Source of the DNA: Prolixibacteraceae bacterium
GTDB taxonomy: Bacteria; Bacteroidota; Bacteroidia; Bacteroidales; Prolixibacteraceae
NCBI GenBank assembly: GCA_019459485.1
Contig: JAIBEZ010000007.1
Location: 1-64,000, forward strand
DNA: 64,000 nt
Reading direction: 5' to 3'
Under the pieces are notes generated by a model. That model saw only the letters and a list, made by a program, of their open reading frames with translations. It had not been told where the DNA came from and made no database searches. Position 1 is the stretch's first letter; each line of letters begins with the position of its first letter. The position numbers were made by a program, and so were the translations under genes. Shown here one piece after another: positions 31,613 through 39,664 of this stretch.

Positions 31613-32785
31613 ATGAAACACTCTAGTAAGATATATATCGCTGGTCATCGCGGCCTCGTGGGCTCTGCCCTATGGAAAAACCTTCAATCGAAAGGATACA
31701 TCAATCTGATTGGAAGAACACTCGATGAATTAGATCTGATGGACACCAAAGCAGTCAACAGTTTCTTTGAAACGGAAAAGCCTGAATATGTTATTCTCGC
31801 GGCTGCCAAAGTAGGCGGTATTGTTGCCAACAACACCTATCGCGGACAGTTCATCTACGAAAATCTGATGATTCAGAACAACGTAATACATGCAGCTTAC
31901 CTGAACAAAGTTACGAAACTGCTTTTTCTCGGCAGCACCTGCATCTACCCGCGTGACGCGCCGCAACCCATGCCCGAAGATTGTTTACTGACTGGTCCGC
32001 TCGAATACACCAACGAGCCTTATGCAATTGCCAAAATCGCCGGAATAAAACTGTGCGAAAGCTACAACCTGCAATACGGCACCAATTTCATTTCGGTGAT
32101 GCCTACCAACCTTTACGGACCAAATGACAATTTCGATCTTGAAAAATCGCATGTATTGCCAGCCATGGTTCGAAAAATGCACCTGGGCAAATGTCTGGAA
32201 GAAAACAACTGGGATGCCATTCGCGAAGATCTGAACAAACGCCCAATCGAAGGAATCAATGGAGACGAGGCGACAGGGAGAAAAGGAGACGGGGCGAATG
32301 GTAATGAAGAAATACTCAATATTCTTGAAAAATATGGAATTCGCCTCACCAATTCGCCCACTCGCCCACTCGCCCACTCGCCCAGTCTCCCACTCGCCCA
32401 GTCGGTTTCGGTCGAGCTATGGGGAACCGGTGCTCCTTTCCGCGAGTTTCTGTGGAGCGAAGAAATGGCCGATGCCTGCGTCTTCCTGATGGAGAACGTT
32501 GACTTTCAGGATGCAATTCGTGAAAATTCGTCTTCAATTCGTGAAATTCGTAATTCACACATCAACATCGGCACCGGCATTGAAATTACCATTCGTGATC
32601 TGGCCAATCTCATCAAAGAAAAAGTCGGATTCAGGGGTGAACTGGTATTCAACACCTCAAAACCCGATGGCACCATGCGCAAACTGACCGATCCGTCCAA
32701 ACTACATTCACTTGGCTGGCACCATCAGATCGAAATTGATGAAGGAATTAGCCGGTTATACGACTGGTATCTTAATCAGAAATAA
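31613..32785 (+). CDS. fcl: GDP-L-fucose synthase (with repeat insertions)
   Basis: A 390-residue SDR: IYIAGHRGLVGSALWKNLQ, the active-site LFLGSTCIYPRDAPQP, and YAIAKIAGIKLCESYN (Tyr/Lys). It epimerises and reduces GDP-4-keto-6-deoxymannose to GDP-L-fucose. Bacteroidota members are usually about 355-360 residues. The extra length comes from a G-rich block (residues about 217-230), a C-rich Pro/Ser block (about 245-264, SPTRPLAHSP) and an attcgtgaaattcgt block (about 301-315), all in frame. All catalytic residues are kept, so activity is plausible. Confidence 0.93.
   Translation: MKHSSKIYIAGHRGLVGSALWKNLQSKGYINLIGRTLDELDLMDTKAVNSFFETEKPEYVILAAAKVGGIVANNTYRGQFIYENLMIQNNVIHAAYLNKVTKLLFLGSTCIYPRDAPQPMPEDCLLTGPLEYTNEPYAIAKIAGIKLCESYNLQYGTNFISVMPTNLYGPNDNFDLEKSHVLPAMVRKMHLGKCLEENNWDAIREDLNKRPIEGINGDEATGRKGDGANGNEEILNILEKYGIRLTNSPTRPLAHSPSLPLAQSVSVELWGTGAPFREFLWSEEMADACVFLMENVDFQDAIRENSSSIREIRNSHINIGTGIEITIRDLANLIKEKVGFRGELVFNTSKPDGTMRKLTDPSKLHSLGWHHQIEIDEGISRLYDWYLNQK
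32263..32403 (+). repeat. In-frame inverted G-rich and C-rich repeat blocks in fcl
   Basis: 32263-32303 is ggagacgaggcgac-type and 32346-32403 is ctcgcccactcgccc-type, complementary in composition. Between them the normal fcl sequence NEEILNILEKYGI is kept. The blocks match the margins of the elements at 31380 and 32800. Confidence 0.85.
32514..32557 (+). repeat. In-frame AATTCGTGAAA repeat in fcl
   Basis: Four attcgt words in 44 bp are translated as AIRENSSSIREIRNS before the conserved HINIGTG motif. Confidence 0.75.
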
Positions 32786-32804
32786 TTTCACGGATTACAT
32801 AGCG

Positions 32805-33330
32805 ACTGGGAGACAGAGAGATTGGGCGACTTGGAGACGGGGCGAAAGAGAGATAAAACATCAATATCACTTCATAATTTTCAACCATCATGGGAAATAT
32901 TAAGACTCACAAAGATCTTCAGGTTTATCAGGCAGCGTTTAAGGCAGCAACACAAATACACCAAATTTCGATGTTCTTTCCTCCTGAGGAAAAATACTCA
33001 TTGACAGATCAGGTCAGGAGAAGTTCACGATCTGTTTGTGCAAACATCGGGGAAGCATTCAGAAAAAGAAGATATCCTAAATCATTCATTGTCAAACTAT
33101 CTGATTCGGAAGCAGAAGCAGCAGAAACACAGATATGGCTGGATTTTGCATTGGAATTCGGCTATATTGACAATGAAAAACACGCGTTACTCTACGACAA
33201 ATACGATCATATCCTTTCCCAACTAGTCATCATGATCAATTCTCCGGAAAAATGGTGCATTTAACCCGGTCGCCCTTTCTCCCCATCGCCTTGTCGCCCT
33301 TTCGCCTTGTCGCCTTGTCGCCCCGTCGCA
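32805..33330 (+). mobile_element. Candidate mobile element: four-helix-bundle gene flanked by inverted G/C-rich repeats
   Basis: The left margin (32805-32852) carries gggagacagagag / gacggggcgaaag and the right margin (33268-33327) the complementary cgccctttcg / ccttgtcgcc words. Between them lies the S23-type gene. The inner margins match the gene-less element at 31380-31580. No transposase is visible, so any mobility would act in trans. Confidence 0.5.
32890..33264 (+). CDS. Four-helix-bundle protein (S23/IVP family)
   Basis: A 124-residue protein: TNRTHKDL-type start (IKTHKDLQVYQAAFKAA), DQVRRSSRSVCANIGEAFRKRR, then KLSDSEAEAAETQIWLDFALEFGYI. This is the TIGR02436/S23 family first known from 23S rRNA intervening sequences and related to the bAvd accessory protein of diversity-generating retroelements. 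Here it lies alone between gene-sized inverted repeats in the gmd-fcl-fkp fucose set. No reverse transcriptase or rRNA is nearby. Molecular function unknown. Confidence 0.88.
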   Translation: MGNIKTHKDLQVYQAAFKAATQIHQISMFFPPEEKYSLTDQVRRSSRSVCANIGEAFRKRRYPKSFIVKLSDSEAEAAETQIWLDFALEFGYIDNEKHALLYDKYDHILSQLVIMINSPEKWCI

Positions 33331-33393
33331 CTAATCCGTGCAATCGACTTTTATTCTTGTAATTCGTAAAAATTCGCGATAATTCGTATTCCT

Positions 33394-36258
33394 ATGCACC
33401 TAATATCCGTTCCACCAAATACTATCCCGCATTTTCACCGGATTTCGGGTTTGCCGGAGTCCAGTTGGTTTGTAACGTCCGATCCTGAAGGCCAGAGAAT
33501 TGGTTCAGGTGGCGGAACCGCACACGTGCTGACGGAAAAGTTTCATCAGGAAGAAGGCGAAAATTTCGAGTCATGGTTGGGCAACGAGAAACGGATGATT
33601 ATTCATGCCGGTGGGCAAAGTCGTCGTTTGCCGGCGTATGCGCCTGTAGGTAAAAGCTTGCTGCCCATGCCGGTGTTTCGCTGGTCGCGCGGACAGCAAC
33701 TCAACCAACGGCTCATCCATCTGCAGGTGCCATTGTTCGACCGGATACTCGACAAAGCACCTGAAAAACTCAACACACTCGTTGCCAGTGGCGATACTTT
33801 GATATTTTCAGGCAAAAATATTCCCGAAATTCCTGAAGCCGACATCGTTTGTTTCGGACTTTGGCTCGAACCCGAAAAAGCCACCAATCATGGCGTTTTC
33901 TTTGCCAAACACGAATCGCCCGGCCAAATGCAGTTCATGCTGCAGAAACCTTCCATCCAAACCATCAAGGAACTGATTCACCAGTATTATTTCCTGATGG
34001 ACATTGGCATCTGGTTGCTGAGCGAAAAAGCGGTGAACCTGCTGATGAAACGTTGCGGCTGGAATGGAGAAACTTACGAGAATCATGTTCCCGGGTATTA
34101 CGATTTATATACCGATTTCGGCATGGCGCTCGGAGAATCGCCCGTTGAAAAAGACAATGACATCAGCGATCTGACAGTCGCTTTGGTGAATCTTGAAGGA
34201 GGAGAATTTTACCACCTGGGCAATACTTCCGAGTTGATTTCATCCAACCTTGCGATCCAGAACAGAATTACCGATCAGCGGGAAATCTGGCACCGGCAAA
34301 TCAAACCACATCCTTCCATTTTTGTGCTGAATGCTGATGTTCAGACGAAGTTAAATTCACAGCACAACAACATCTGGATAGAAAATTCATGCATCTCTTC
34401 AGGCTGGGAACTAAAAAACAACCATGCATTAACCGGAATACCTGAAAATGAATGGAACCTGAAGCTACATTCAGGAAACTGCCTCGACCTGATACCTGTC
34501 AGCACACAAGAAATCGTGATTCGTAATTACGGCTTTACCGATCCGTTCCGGGGAATACTTGCTGATAAAACCACTAAGTTTATGGACATATCACTGTCCG
34601 AATGGCTTGAAAAGCATGGTTTTTCGAATGCGTTTAATAATTTTCCGGAGAATACTGACATTCAATTTTTGCCTCTTTTCCCGATCATTCAAAAGGATCA
34701 GCTCAGCGAATCATTTATACAATGGCTGATTGATCCTCAACCGGAACATCAACCTGCATTCACCGAACTTTGGCTGCAATCGCAAAGAGTTAGCGCCGAT
34801 CAGATCAGCCAAATATGCAACATTCAGCGACTCGACGAACAAAGTATCAACAATCGGTTGAAGTCAATCCCTGCACTGGCCGGCAATTACAGCAATTCGG
34901 TATTTTACCAGCTCGATCTGGACAAACTGGCCAACGATTACATCAGTCATAATTTAATTCTTCCTGAAACGCTGCCAACAAAAAGCAACGATTGGCTCCC
35001 GATTCATTTACACATGTTTAGGGCTACCGTTTTGCGAAAGACAGAAAAAGAGTGGCAGCACGAAGAAAAGAAAGCTTTTGATTACCTGCGCGATTCGGTG
35101 CTGGAGCATTTTCAGCAAAGACCTGTCGATCCCGGAATTCATCTGTTACCCGATCAGATTGCATGGGGTCGGAGTCCCATCAGGCTCGATCTGGCAGGCG
35201 GCTGGACAGACACTCCACCTTATTGTTTCCTTTACGGCGGGAAAGTGGTCAATCTTGCTGTTGAACTGAACCAGCAACCACCGCTGCATTGTTACATCAA
35301 ATCCACCGATAAATTGGAGATCGTTTTGCGATCTATTGATCTGGGCGCACAGGAAACCATTACAACTTTCGAAGAATTAAGGGCATTCTACAACGTAGGT
35401 TCTCCATTCTCAATCCCAAAAGCAGCTTTGGCGCTTGCCGGTTTTATTCCTGAATATGCCTTCAGAAAATATTCAACCCTCCGGAAACAACTTTCCGACA
35501 TGGAAGGAGGCCTCGAAATCTCCATTCTTTCGGCAGTACCGAAAGGTTCAGGATTGGGCACCAGTTCCATTCTGGCTGCAACGGTACTTGGTACCATTTC
35601 AGAAGTTTGCGGCCTTGGATGGGACAAAATGGAAACAGGAAAGCGCTCGCTGGCTCTCGAACAGCTGCTAACAACAGGAGGAGGGTGGCAAGATCAGTTC
35701 GGTGGAATACTGGAAGGCATCAAGCTGTTGGAAACCAATCCCGGAAAACTTCAAAGTCCAACGATCAAATGGCTTCCCGAATCGCTTTTCACCGATGTAA
35801 GCTATAAAAACCGGATGTTGCTTTATTACACCGGCATCACAAGAGTTGCAAAGAATATTCTGGCAGACATCGTGCGGGGAATGTTCCTGAATTCGTCCAC
35901 ACACCTGGCCTTGCTGGAGGAACTGAAACAACATGCTGTCAGCACCAGCGAAACGCTGTTGGTCAAAGACTTTAATGGTCTTGGCAGGAATATCCATACC
36001 AGTTGGCAACTCAATCAGAAACTGGATGCCGGAACCAATACTCCGGAAATACAAAAGATCATCGATCGCATTTCGCCCTGGGTCATCGGGCAAAAACTAT
36101 TGGGTGCCGGAGGTGGTGGATTTATGCTCATCATTGCCAAAGACGAAGAAGCTGCCGCACATATCAGGAACGAACTGACTACAAATCCAATTAACAAAAG
36201 AGCCAGACTGGTAGATTTCAGTGTTTCACAATCAGGATTACAGGTAACAAAAAGCTAA
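33394..36258 (+). CDS. fkp: Bifunctional fucokinase / GDP-L-fucose pyrophosphorylase
   Basis: 954 residues, close to the 949 of Bacteroides fragilis Fkp. The N-terminal guanylyltransferase domain has IIHAGGQSRRLPAYAPVGKS (residues 69-88), followed by a beta-helix-like middle region. The C-terminal GHMP kinase (about 585-950) has AWGRSPIRLDLAGGWTDTPP at 590, PKGSGLGTSSILAAT near 715 and GAGGGGFMLII near 903. It phosphorylates L-fucose and then forms GDP-L-fucose, the salvage route parallel to gmd/fcl. The leader holds dispersed attcgt repeats. Confidence 0.95.
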   Translation: MHLISVPPNTIPHFHRISGLPESSWFVTSDPEGQRIGSGGGTAHVLTEKFHQEEGENFESWLGNEKRMIIHAGGQSRRLPAYAPVGKSLLPMPVFRWSRGQQLNQRLIHLQVPLFDRILDKAPEKLNTLVASGDTLIFSGKNIPEIPEADIVCFGLWLEPEKATNHGVFFAKHESPGQMQFMLQKPSIQTIKELIHQYYFLMDIGIWLLSEKAVNLLMKRCGWNGETYENHVPGYYDLYTDFGMALGESPVEKDNDISDLTVALVNLEGGEFYHLGNTSELISSNLAIQNRITDQREIWHRQIKPHPSIFVLNADVQTKLNSQHNNIWIENSCISSGWELKNNHALTGIPENEWNLKLHSGNCLDLIPVSTQEIVIRNYGFTDPFRGILADKTTKFMDISLSEWLEKHGFSNAFNNFPENTDIQFLPLFPIIQKDQLSESFIQWLIDPQPEHQPAFTELWLQSQRVSADQISQICNIQRLDEQSINNRLKSIPALAGNYSNSVFYQLDLDKLANDYISHNLILPETLPTKSNDWLPIHLHMFRATVLRKTEKEWQHEEKKAFDYLRDSVLEHFQQRPVDPGIHLLPDQIAWGRSPIRLDLAGGWTDTPPYCFLYGGKVVNLAVELNQQPPLHCYIKSTDKLEIVLRSIDLGAQETITTFEELRAFYNVGSPFSIPKAALALAGFIPEYAFRKYSTLRKQLSDMEGGLEISILSAVPKGSGLGTSSILAATVLGTISEVCGLGWDKMETGKRSLALEQLLTTGGGWQDQFGGILEGIKLLETNPGKLQSPTIKWLPESLFTDVSYKNRMLLYYTGITRVAKNILADIVRGMFLNSSTHLALLEELKQHAVSTSETLLVKDFNGLGRNIHTSWQLNQKLDAGTNTPEIQKIIDRISPWVIGQKLLGAGGGGFMLIIAKDEEAAAHIRNELTTNPINKRARLVDFSVSQSGLQVTKS

Positions 36259-36276
36259 ATTATTTTGCAATAACTG

Positions 36277-36591
36277 ATGATTTCTGCCAATTCAAAACAC
36301 AACTGTCTTATTCGTTTAACTGATGAACGAATGACTCATATCATAACCAATCATCCGGAAACAAAAGATTCTATTTCGTGGATTATTGAAACCATTGAAA
36401 ATCCTGATTTTATTCTTGCCGGTGATTTTGATGAATTACTTGCTGTTAAATTATATGAGAAAACTCCGGTCACGCATGATAAGTATCTTTCAGTAGTGTA
36501 TAAGGAAACCAGCAAACTTGACGGTTTCATATTAACTGCCTATTTTAGCAGAAGTTTTAATAAAAAAAGAAAAATGATATGGCAACCTTAA
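36277..36591 (+). CDS. Putative RNase-like toxin (PBECR-like) paired with DUF2283
   Basis: A 104-residue protein: IRLTDERMTHIITNHPETKDSISWIIETIENPDFIL, then YLSVVYKETSKLDGFILTAYFSRSF. The xHxxNHPE, NPD-I and FI(V/L)TAYFxR pattern resembles the Barnase/EndoU/ColicinE5-RelE-like (PBECR) nuclease families. It overlaps a DUF2283 gene by 13 bp, a pairing that suggests a TA module with toxin first. The nuclease call is motif-based inference. Confidence 0.6.
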   Translation: MISANSKHNCLIRLTDERMTHIITNHPETKDSISWIIETIENPDFILAGDFDELLAVKLYEKTPVTHDKYLSVVYKETSKLDGFILTAYFSRSFNKKRKMIWQP

Positions 36592-36842
36592 ATATATCTG
36601 AAAAGAAAGAAAAAATAAAATGGGATTACGATGCTGAATCAGATGTTCTCTATATATCTTATGGAAATCCCCAGAATGCAGAAGGTGTTGATATTGGCGA
36701 TGGTACAATTATCAGGATAGAACCTGAGTCAAAAGAAATAATCGGCATTACTATTCTTAATCCATTGCAGAGAACATTGTCTTCACTTATGGGAAAGCAA
36801 TCTACGACCCGTAAAAGAAAGACCACTTCTGTCACAAAATAG
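36579..36842 (+). CDS. DUF2283 family protein, candidate antitoxin
   Basis: An 87-residue protein with WDYDAESDVLYISYGNPQNAEGVDIGDGTIIRIEPESKEIIGITILN. This is the DUF2283 signature (YDxExDxLYI ... I-G-T-I-L). It is coupled to the preceding nuclease-like gene by overlap. The basic C-terminus (TTRKRKTTSVTK) may bind nucleic acid or the partner. The antitoxin role is inferred from the pairing. Confidence 0.8.
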   Translation: MATLNISEKKEKIKWDYDAESDVLYISYGNPQNAEGVDIGDGTIIRIEPESKEIIGITILNPLQRTLSSLMGKQSTTRKRKTTSVTK

Positions 36843-36906
36843 AATACCGACAACATAACCCCTTCCCCGAACTTCCGTCTTCTACCTCTCGCCCCATCGC
36901 CCTTTC

Positions 36907-38766
36907 CTACATCTCCACCACAATCCCCAAACTTCCGGTAAATAAATTCTTGCTTGCCGGTGCAGCTACCTCGCTGGCATTGCTTTTCCACCAGGTATTC
37001 GAATAGCCCAAACTTCCCACCAGACGATAATAATTCAATTTTCCTGCATTACGCATTTTCAGGTCAAACTTCAATTCCGACTGAATCGTCCAGTCATAAA
37101 TTCCATCTTTCGTAAAATCCAACAGCGGATACTGATAGATATCTTTATCCGGCCCCTCAATCTGATGGCGATACACATCGCCATAAATCTGGTAAACATT
37201 CGTGCTCGCCAAATCGTTGGTGCCGTGCATAATCAGACGGTTATCAAGCGTTAAAATCAAATCAGGAACAGCAACATTCACCAAAGTCCAGTTCAATTCT
37301 CCGGAATTGGGAGGAAGATAAAATCCCAGGTTAAACTCATCGTGCGTATAGGTCATGTCCAACGGACGATCGCTTCCAAAAGTGTTGAAATCAGTTTCAG
37401 GATAATGGGTATAGACAAATGGTGTTAGACGTGTATATTTCAGTGTGGAAGTGGTAGCAGGAAGAATTCCCGACAACAGGGAGGTTTTCCAACCCAACTG
37501 CCACCCGTATCGGTTTCGTGGCATTTTCAACAATTCTCCTGAAGTAGTAAAACTGAACTCGTCCACAAAAAAGCTGAACCACGTTTTACCGATTTGGGGA
37601 ATTTGAGTGGCCACATCAAAATAAAGTGAAAGATTATCGTGGTCGCCCACATCAATCTGGGTAAAATGAGGAAGAACGAAAGGAACCAGATAGGCAAGTT
37701 CGAGGCGTTTCGACCAGATATTGCCGCCCGCAGCAGTCACCTGAAGCCATTTGGCCGGCATAAACTCGAGCATGTGCAAGGTGAAATTCTTCTGTACCTG
37801 GCCCAAATCGTATCCATAAATATCCTGCCGGTAGCTCGCTCTTTGGTTGGCATACGAAAACAGGGAGCCGGTCAAATTCGAATACCTGATCCAGCTTGCC
37901 GGCTGAATTTTAAATTCCACTCCCGGAAACCTTCTGGCAGTGGACGAAAGCATCAGATTGTGCTCATCATGGCCCCACGACCTTCGCTGATTGTTGATAC
38001 TCACCTGCAAAGCGCCGTCAAACCATGAACCGCTCAGTTCTGTATGATAAATCATTCCGGCGGTAAGTTCGTCTTTTACAGGCGGTCCTTCCCCACTTTC
38101 GGCTGATGCCAGCACATGTGCCCACATGGTTTCAAAACTAAACTGATAGGGATGATAAGCATAGCCAATGTTCTGGTTCGGGAAATTGACTTTTCCATCG
38201 CGGCTGTACGATTGATAAAACAAGTCAGGAGCAAGCCGTTCAACCGCCAAACCCATCCCTGCATGAAAAGTTAAGTGCTCACCCAAATCTCCTGAAAGGA
38301 ATGGCTCTCCGATCAGGCTCACTGACCACGTTCCGTCATCGCCGGCACCAGCTCTGACAGAAGTTTCAGCCGCAAAACCTGCAAGTGCGAAGGTACTTTT
38401 GGATGCCTGTTTGTAAACAGTCACGCCATTGTTGTCAAAGGAAAAATCAGTCAGGTATTGGTTCACAATTTTCTTTTCCCTTGCCGACAAGTTCTCGTTT
38501 ACCGACAGTTTTTGTAACAACTCCACGATAACAACCTTTGTGTAAGGCTTCGCCTGCGGTAAAAATCCCAATTCACCTTTTGTTTCGAAATAATCAAGAA
38601 TCTGATAGACTTGGTTTGACAACGGAACTATCTTGTGTTTTAACCGAAGGTTGGGTTGAACCTGCTGAGCAGTTTTTAAGCTATCCGAAGCATCTGAATT
38701 CAGTGGGAAAACGGCCAGACACAAAACAGCCACTGGCAATAAACAGATCAGGCGTTTGATACTCAT
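36907..38766 (-). CDS. Outer-membrane beta-barrel protein, capsule-assembly Wzi-like
   Basis: About 619 residues from the ATG at 38766, chosen because MSIKRLICLLPVAVLCLAVFPLNSDAS is a clear signal peptide. An N-terminal alpha-helical region (about 40-120, PLSNQVYQILDYFETKG) precedes a long series of amphipathic strands. INNQRRSWGHDEHNLMLSSTARRFPGVEF resembles the Wzi strand pattern. The C-terminus ends in FTGSLGIVVEM, compatible with barrel insertion. Wzi-type proteins help anchor or organise capsule at the surface. The distant homology makes this moderately certain. It is transcribed towards the polysaccharide genes. Confidence 0.65.
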   Translation of the reverse strand: MSIKRLICLLPVAVLCLAVFPLNSDASDSLKTAQQVQPNLRLKHKIVPLSNQVYQILDYFETKGELGFLPQAKPYTKVVIVELLQKLSVNENLSAREKKIVNQYLTDFSFDNNGVTVYKQASKSTFALAGFAAETSVRAGAGDDGTWSVSLIGEPFLSGDLGEHLTFHAGMGLAVERLAPDLFYQSYSRDGKVNFPNQNIGYAYHPYQFSFETMWAHVLASAESGEGPPVKDELTAGMIYHTELSGSWFDGALQVSINNQRRSWGHDEHNLMLSSTARRFPGVEFKIQPASWIRYSNLTGSLFSYANQRASYRQDIYGYDLGQVQKNFTLHMLEFMPAKWLQVTAAGGNIWSKRLELAYLVPFVLPHFTQIDVGDHDNLSLYFDVATQIPQIGKTWFSFFVDEFSFTTSGELLKMPRNRYGWQLGWKTSLLSGILPATTSTLKYTRLTPFVYTHYPETDFNTFGSDRPLDMTYTHDEFNLGFYLPPNSGELNWTLVNVAVPDLILTLDNRLIMHGTNDLASTNVYQIYGDVYRHQIEGPDKDIYQYPLLDFTKDGIYDWTIQSELKFDLKMRNAGKLNYYRLVGSLGYSNTWWKSNASEVAAPASKNLFTGSLGIVVEM

Positions 38767-38821
38767 TTCAGGGATTTTAATATTAACCAATAATATTTCA
38801 GTATTCAGGCACTTCAGCCTT

Positions 38822-39436
38822 TTAGAAAAAATACTTTATCAGCACGAATCCGCCTATCAGGAAAACCGTAAAACCAAGTGCCAGCCAGTTAAAATATTTG
38901 TCGATAAAGCCTTTGATGCTTGGTCCATACTTCCAGATAAGCCATGCTACCAGGAAAAAACGGGCGCTCCGGCTGATAACGGACGCAATGATAAACATGA
39001 AGAAATTTACCTGAAAAACACCGGCAGTAATGGTAAACACTTTGTATGGAATTGGTGTAAAACCTGCAGTGAAGATGACCCAGAAATTCCATTTCTCAAA
39101 TAGCAATGCAATTTTTTCGTACAATTCAACGGTAAACCCAGGTATATTGTGAAAGAAAAAATTGGCGAATCCTGTAAATTCCCCGGAGGATGCAACCCAG
39201 GCATAATAACCCAGTGAATATCCAATTATTGCACCAAGTACCGAACCCACTGAACAATTCAGCGCAAACCTGAATGATTTTTTAGAATTTCCGAGGGCTA
39301 AAGCAATCAGCAGGATATCCGGTGGTATTGGAAAAAAAATTGATTCTATAAATGCCAATACAAAAAGTGCAATCGGCCCGTAAGGCGACTCTGCCCACGC
39401 CAGCACCCAGTCATACAATTTTTTAACCCAATTCAT
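38822..39436 (-). CDS. DedA/YqaA-type (VTT domain) membrane protein
   Basis: A 204-residue membrane protein with about five hydrophobic segments, FIESIFFPIPPDILLIAL near the start and TAGFTPIPYKVFTITAGVF in the middle. These are the re-entrant-loop motifs (F-PIPxD, G-xxPxPxK) of the DedA/VTT family, YqaA subgroup. Such proteins act in lipid or undecaprenyl phosphate flipping and envelope homeostasis. That role would suit a polysaccharide-rich region, though the YqaA subgroup is not well characterised. Confidence 0.88.
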   Translation of the reverse strand: MNWVKKLYDWVLAWAESPYGPIALFVLAFIESIFFPIPPDILLIALALGNSKKSFRFALNCSVGSVLGAIIGYSLGYYAWVASSGEFTGFANFFFHNIPGFTVELYEKIALLFEKWNFWVIFTAGFTPIPYKVFTITAGVFQVNFFMFIIASVISRSARFFLVAWLIWKYGPSIKGFIDKYFNWLALGFTVFLIGGFVLIKYFF

Positions 39437-39616
39437 TCAATAAAATTTAGTGCTTTTCTGAATTTATTTTCAGGCGGCCAAATATAGGAAGAAACACAGA
39501 TGTTTCAATGTTAAATTTGGAAGGTAAATTTGAATTTTAAACAACCCAATTTGTACTGAATTGTTAATTCAGAAACAGAGCCAAGGTATTATTTCCAATC
39601 CTGTTGAAAAAAAGGA

Positions 39617-39624
39617 TACTTTTG
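39617..39624 (+). promoter_or_regulatory. -7 element TACTTTTG before gpmI
   Basis: Exact TAnnTTTG match 40 bp before the ATG at 39665. No good -33 TTTG at standard spacing. Confidence 0.45.
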
Positions 39625-39664
39625 TGACCTTAAAACTGTTTCTTATTTAAAACGATTATAAATT

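Noticed and set aside
32890-33264. Diversity-generating retroelement accessory protein
   Set aside because: The four-helix-bundle gene resembles bAvd, but no reverse transcriptase, template repeat or variable repeat is nearby.
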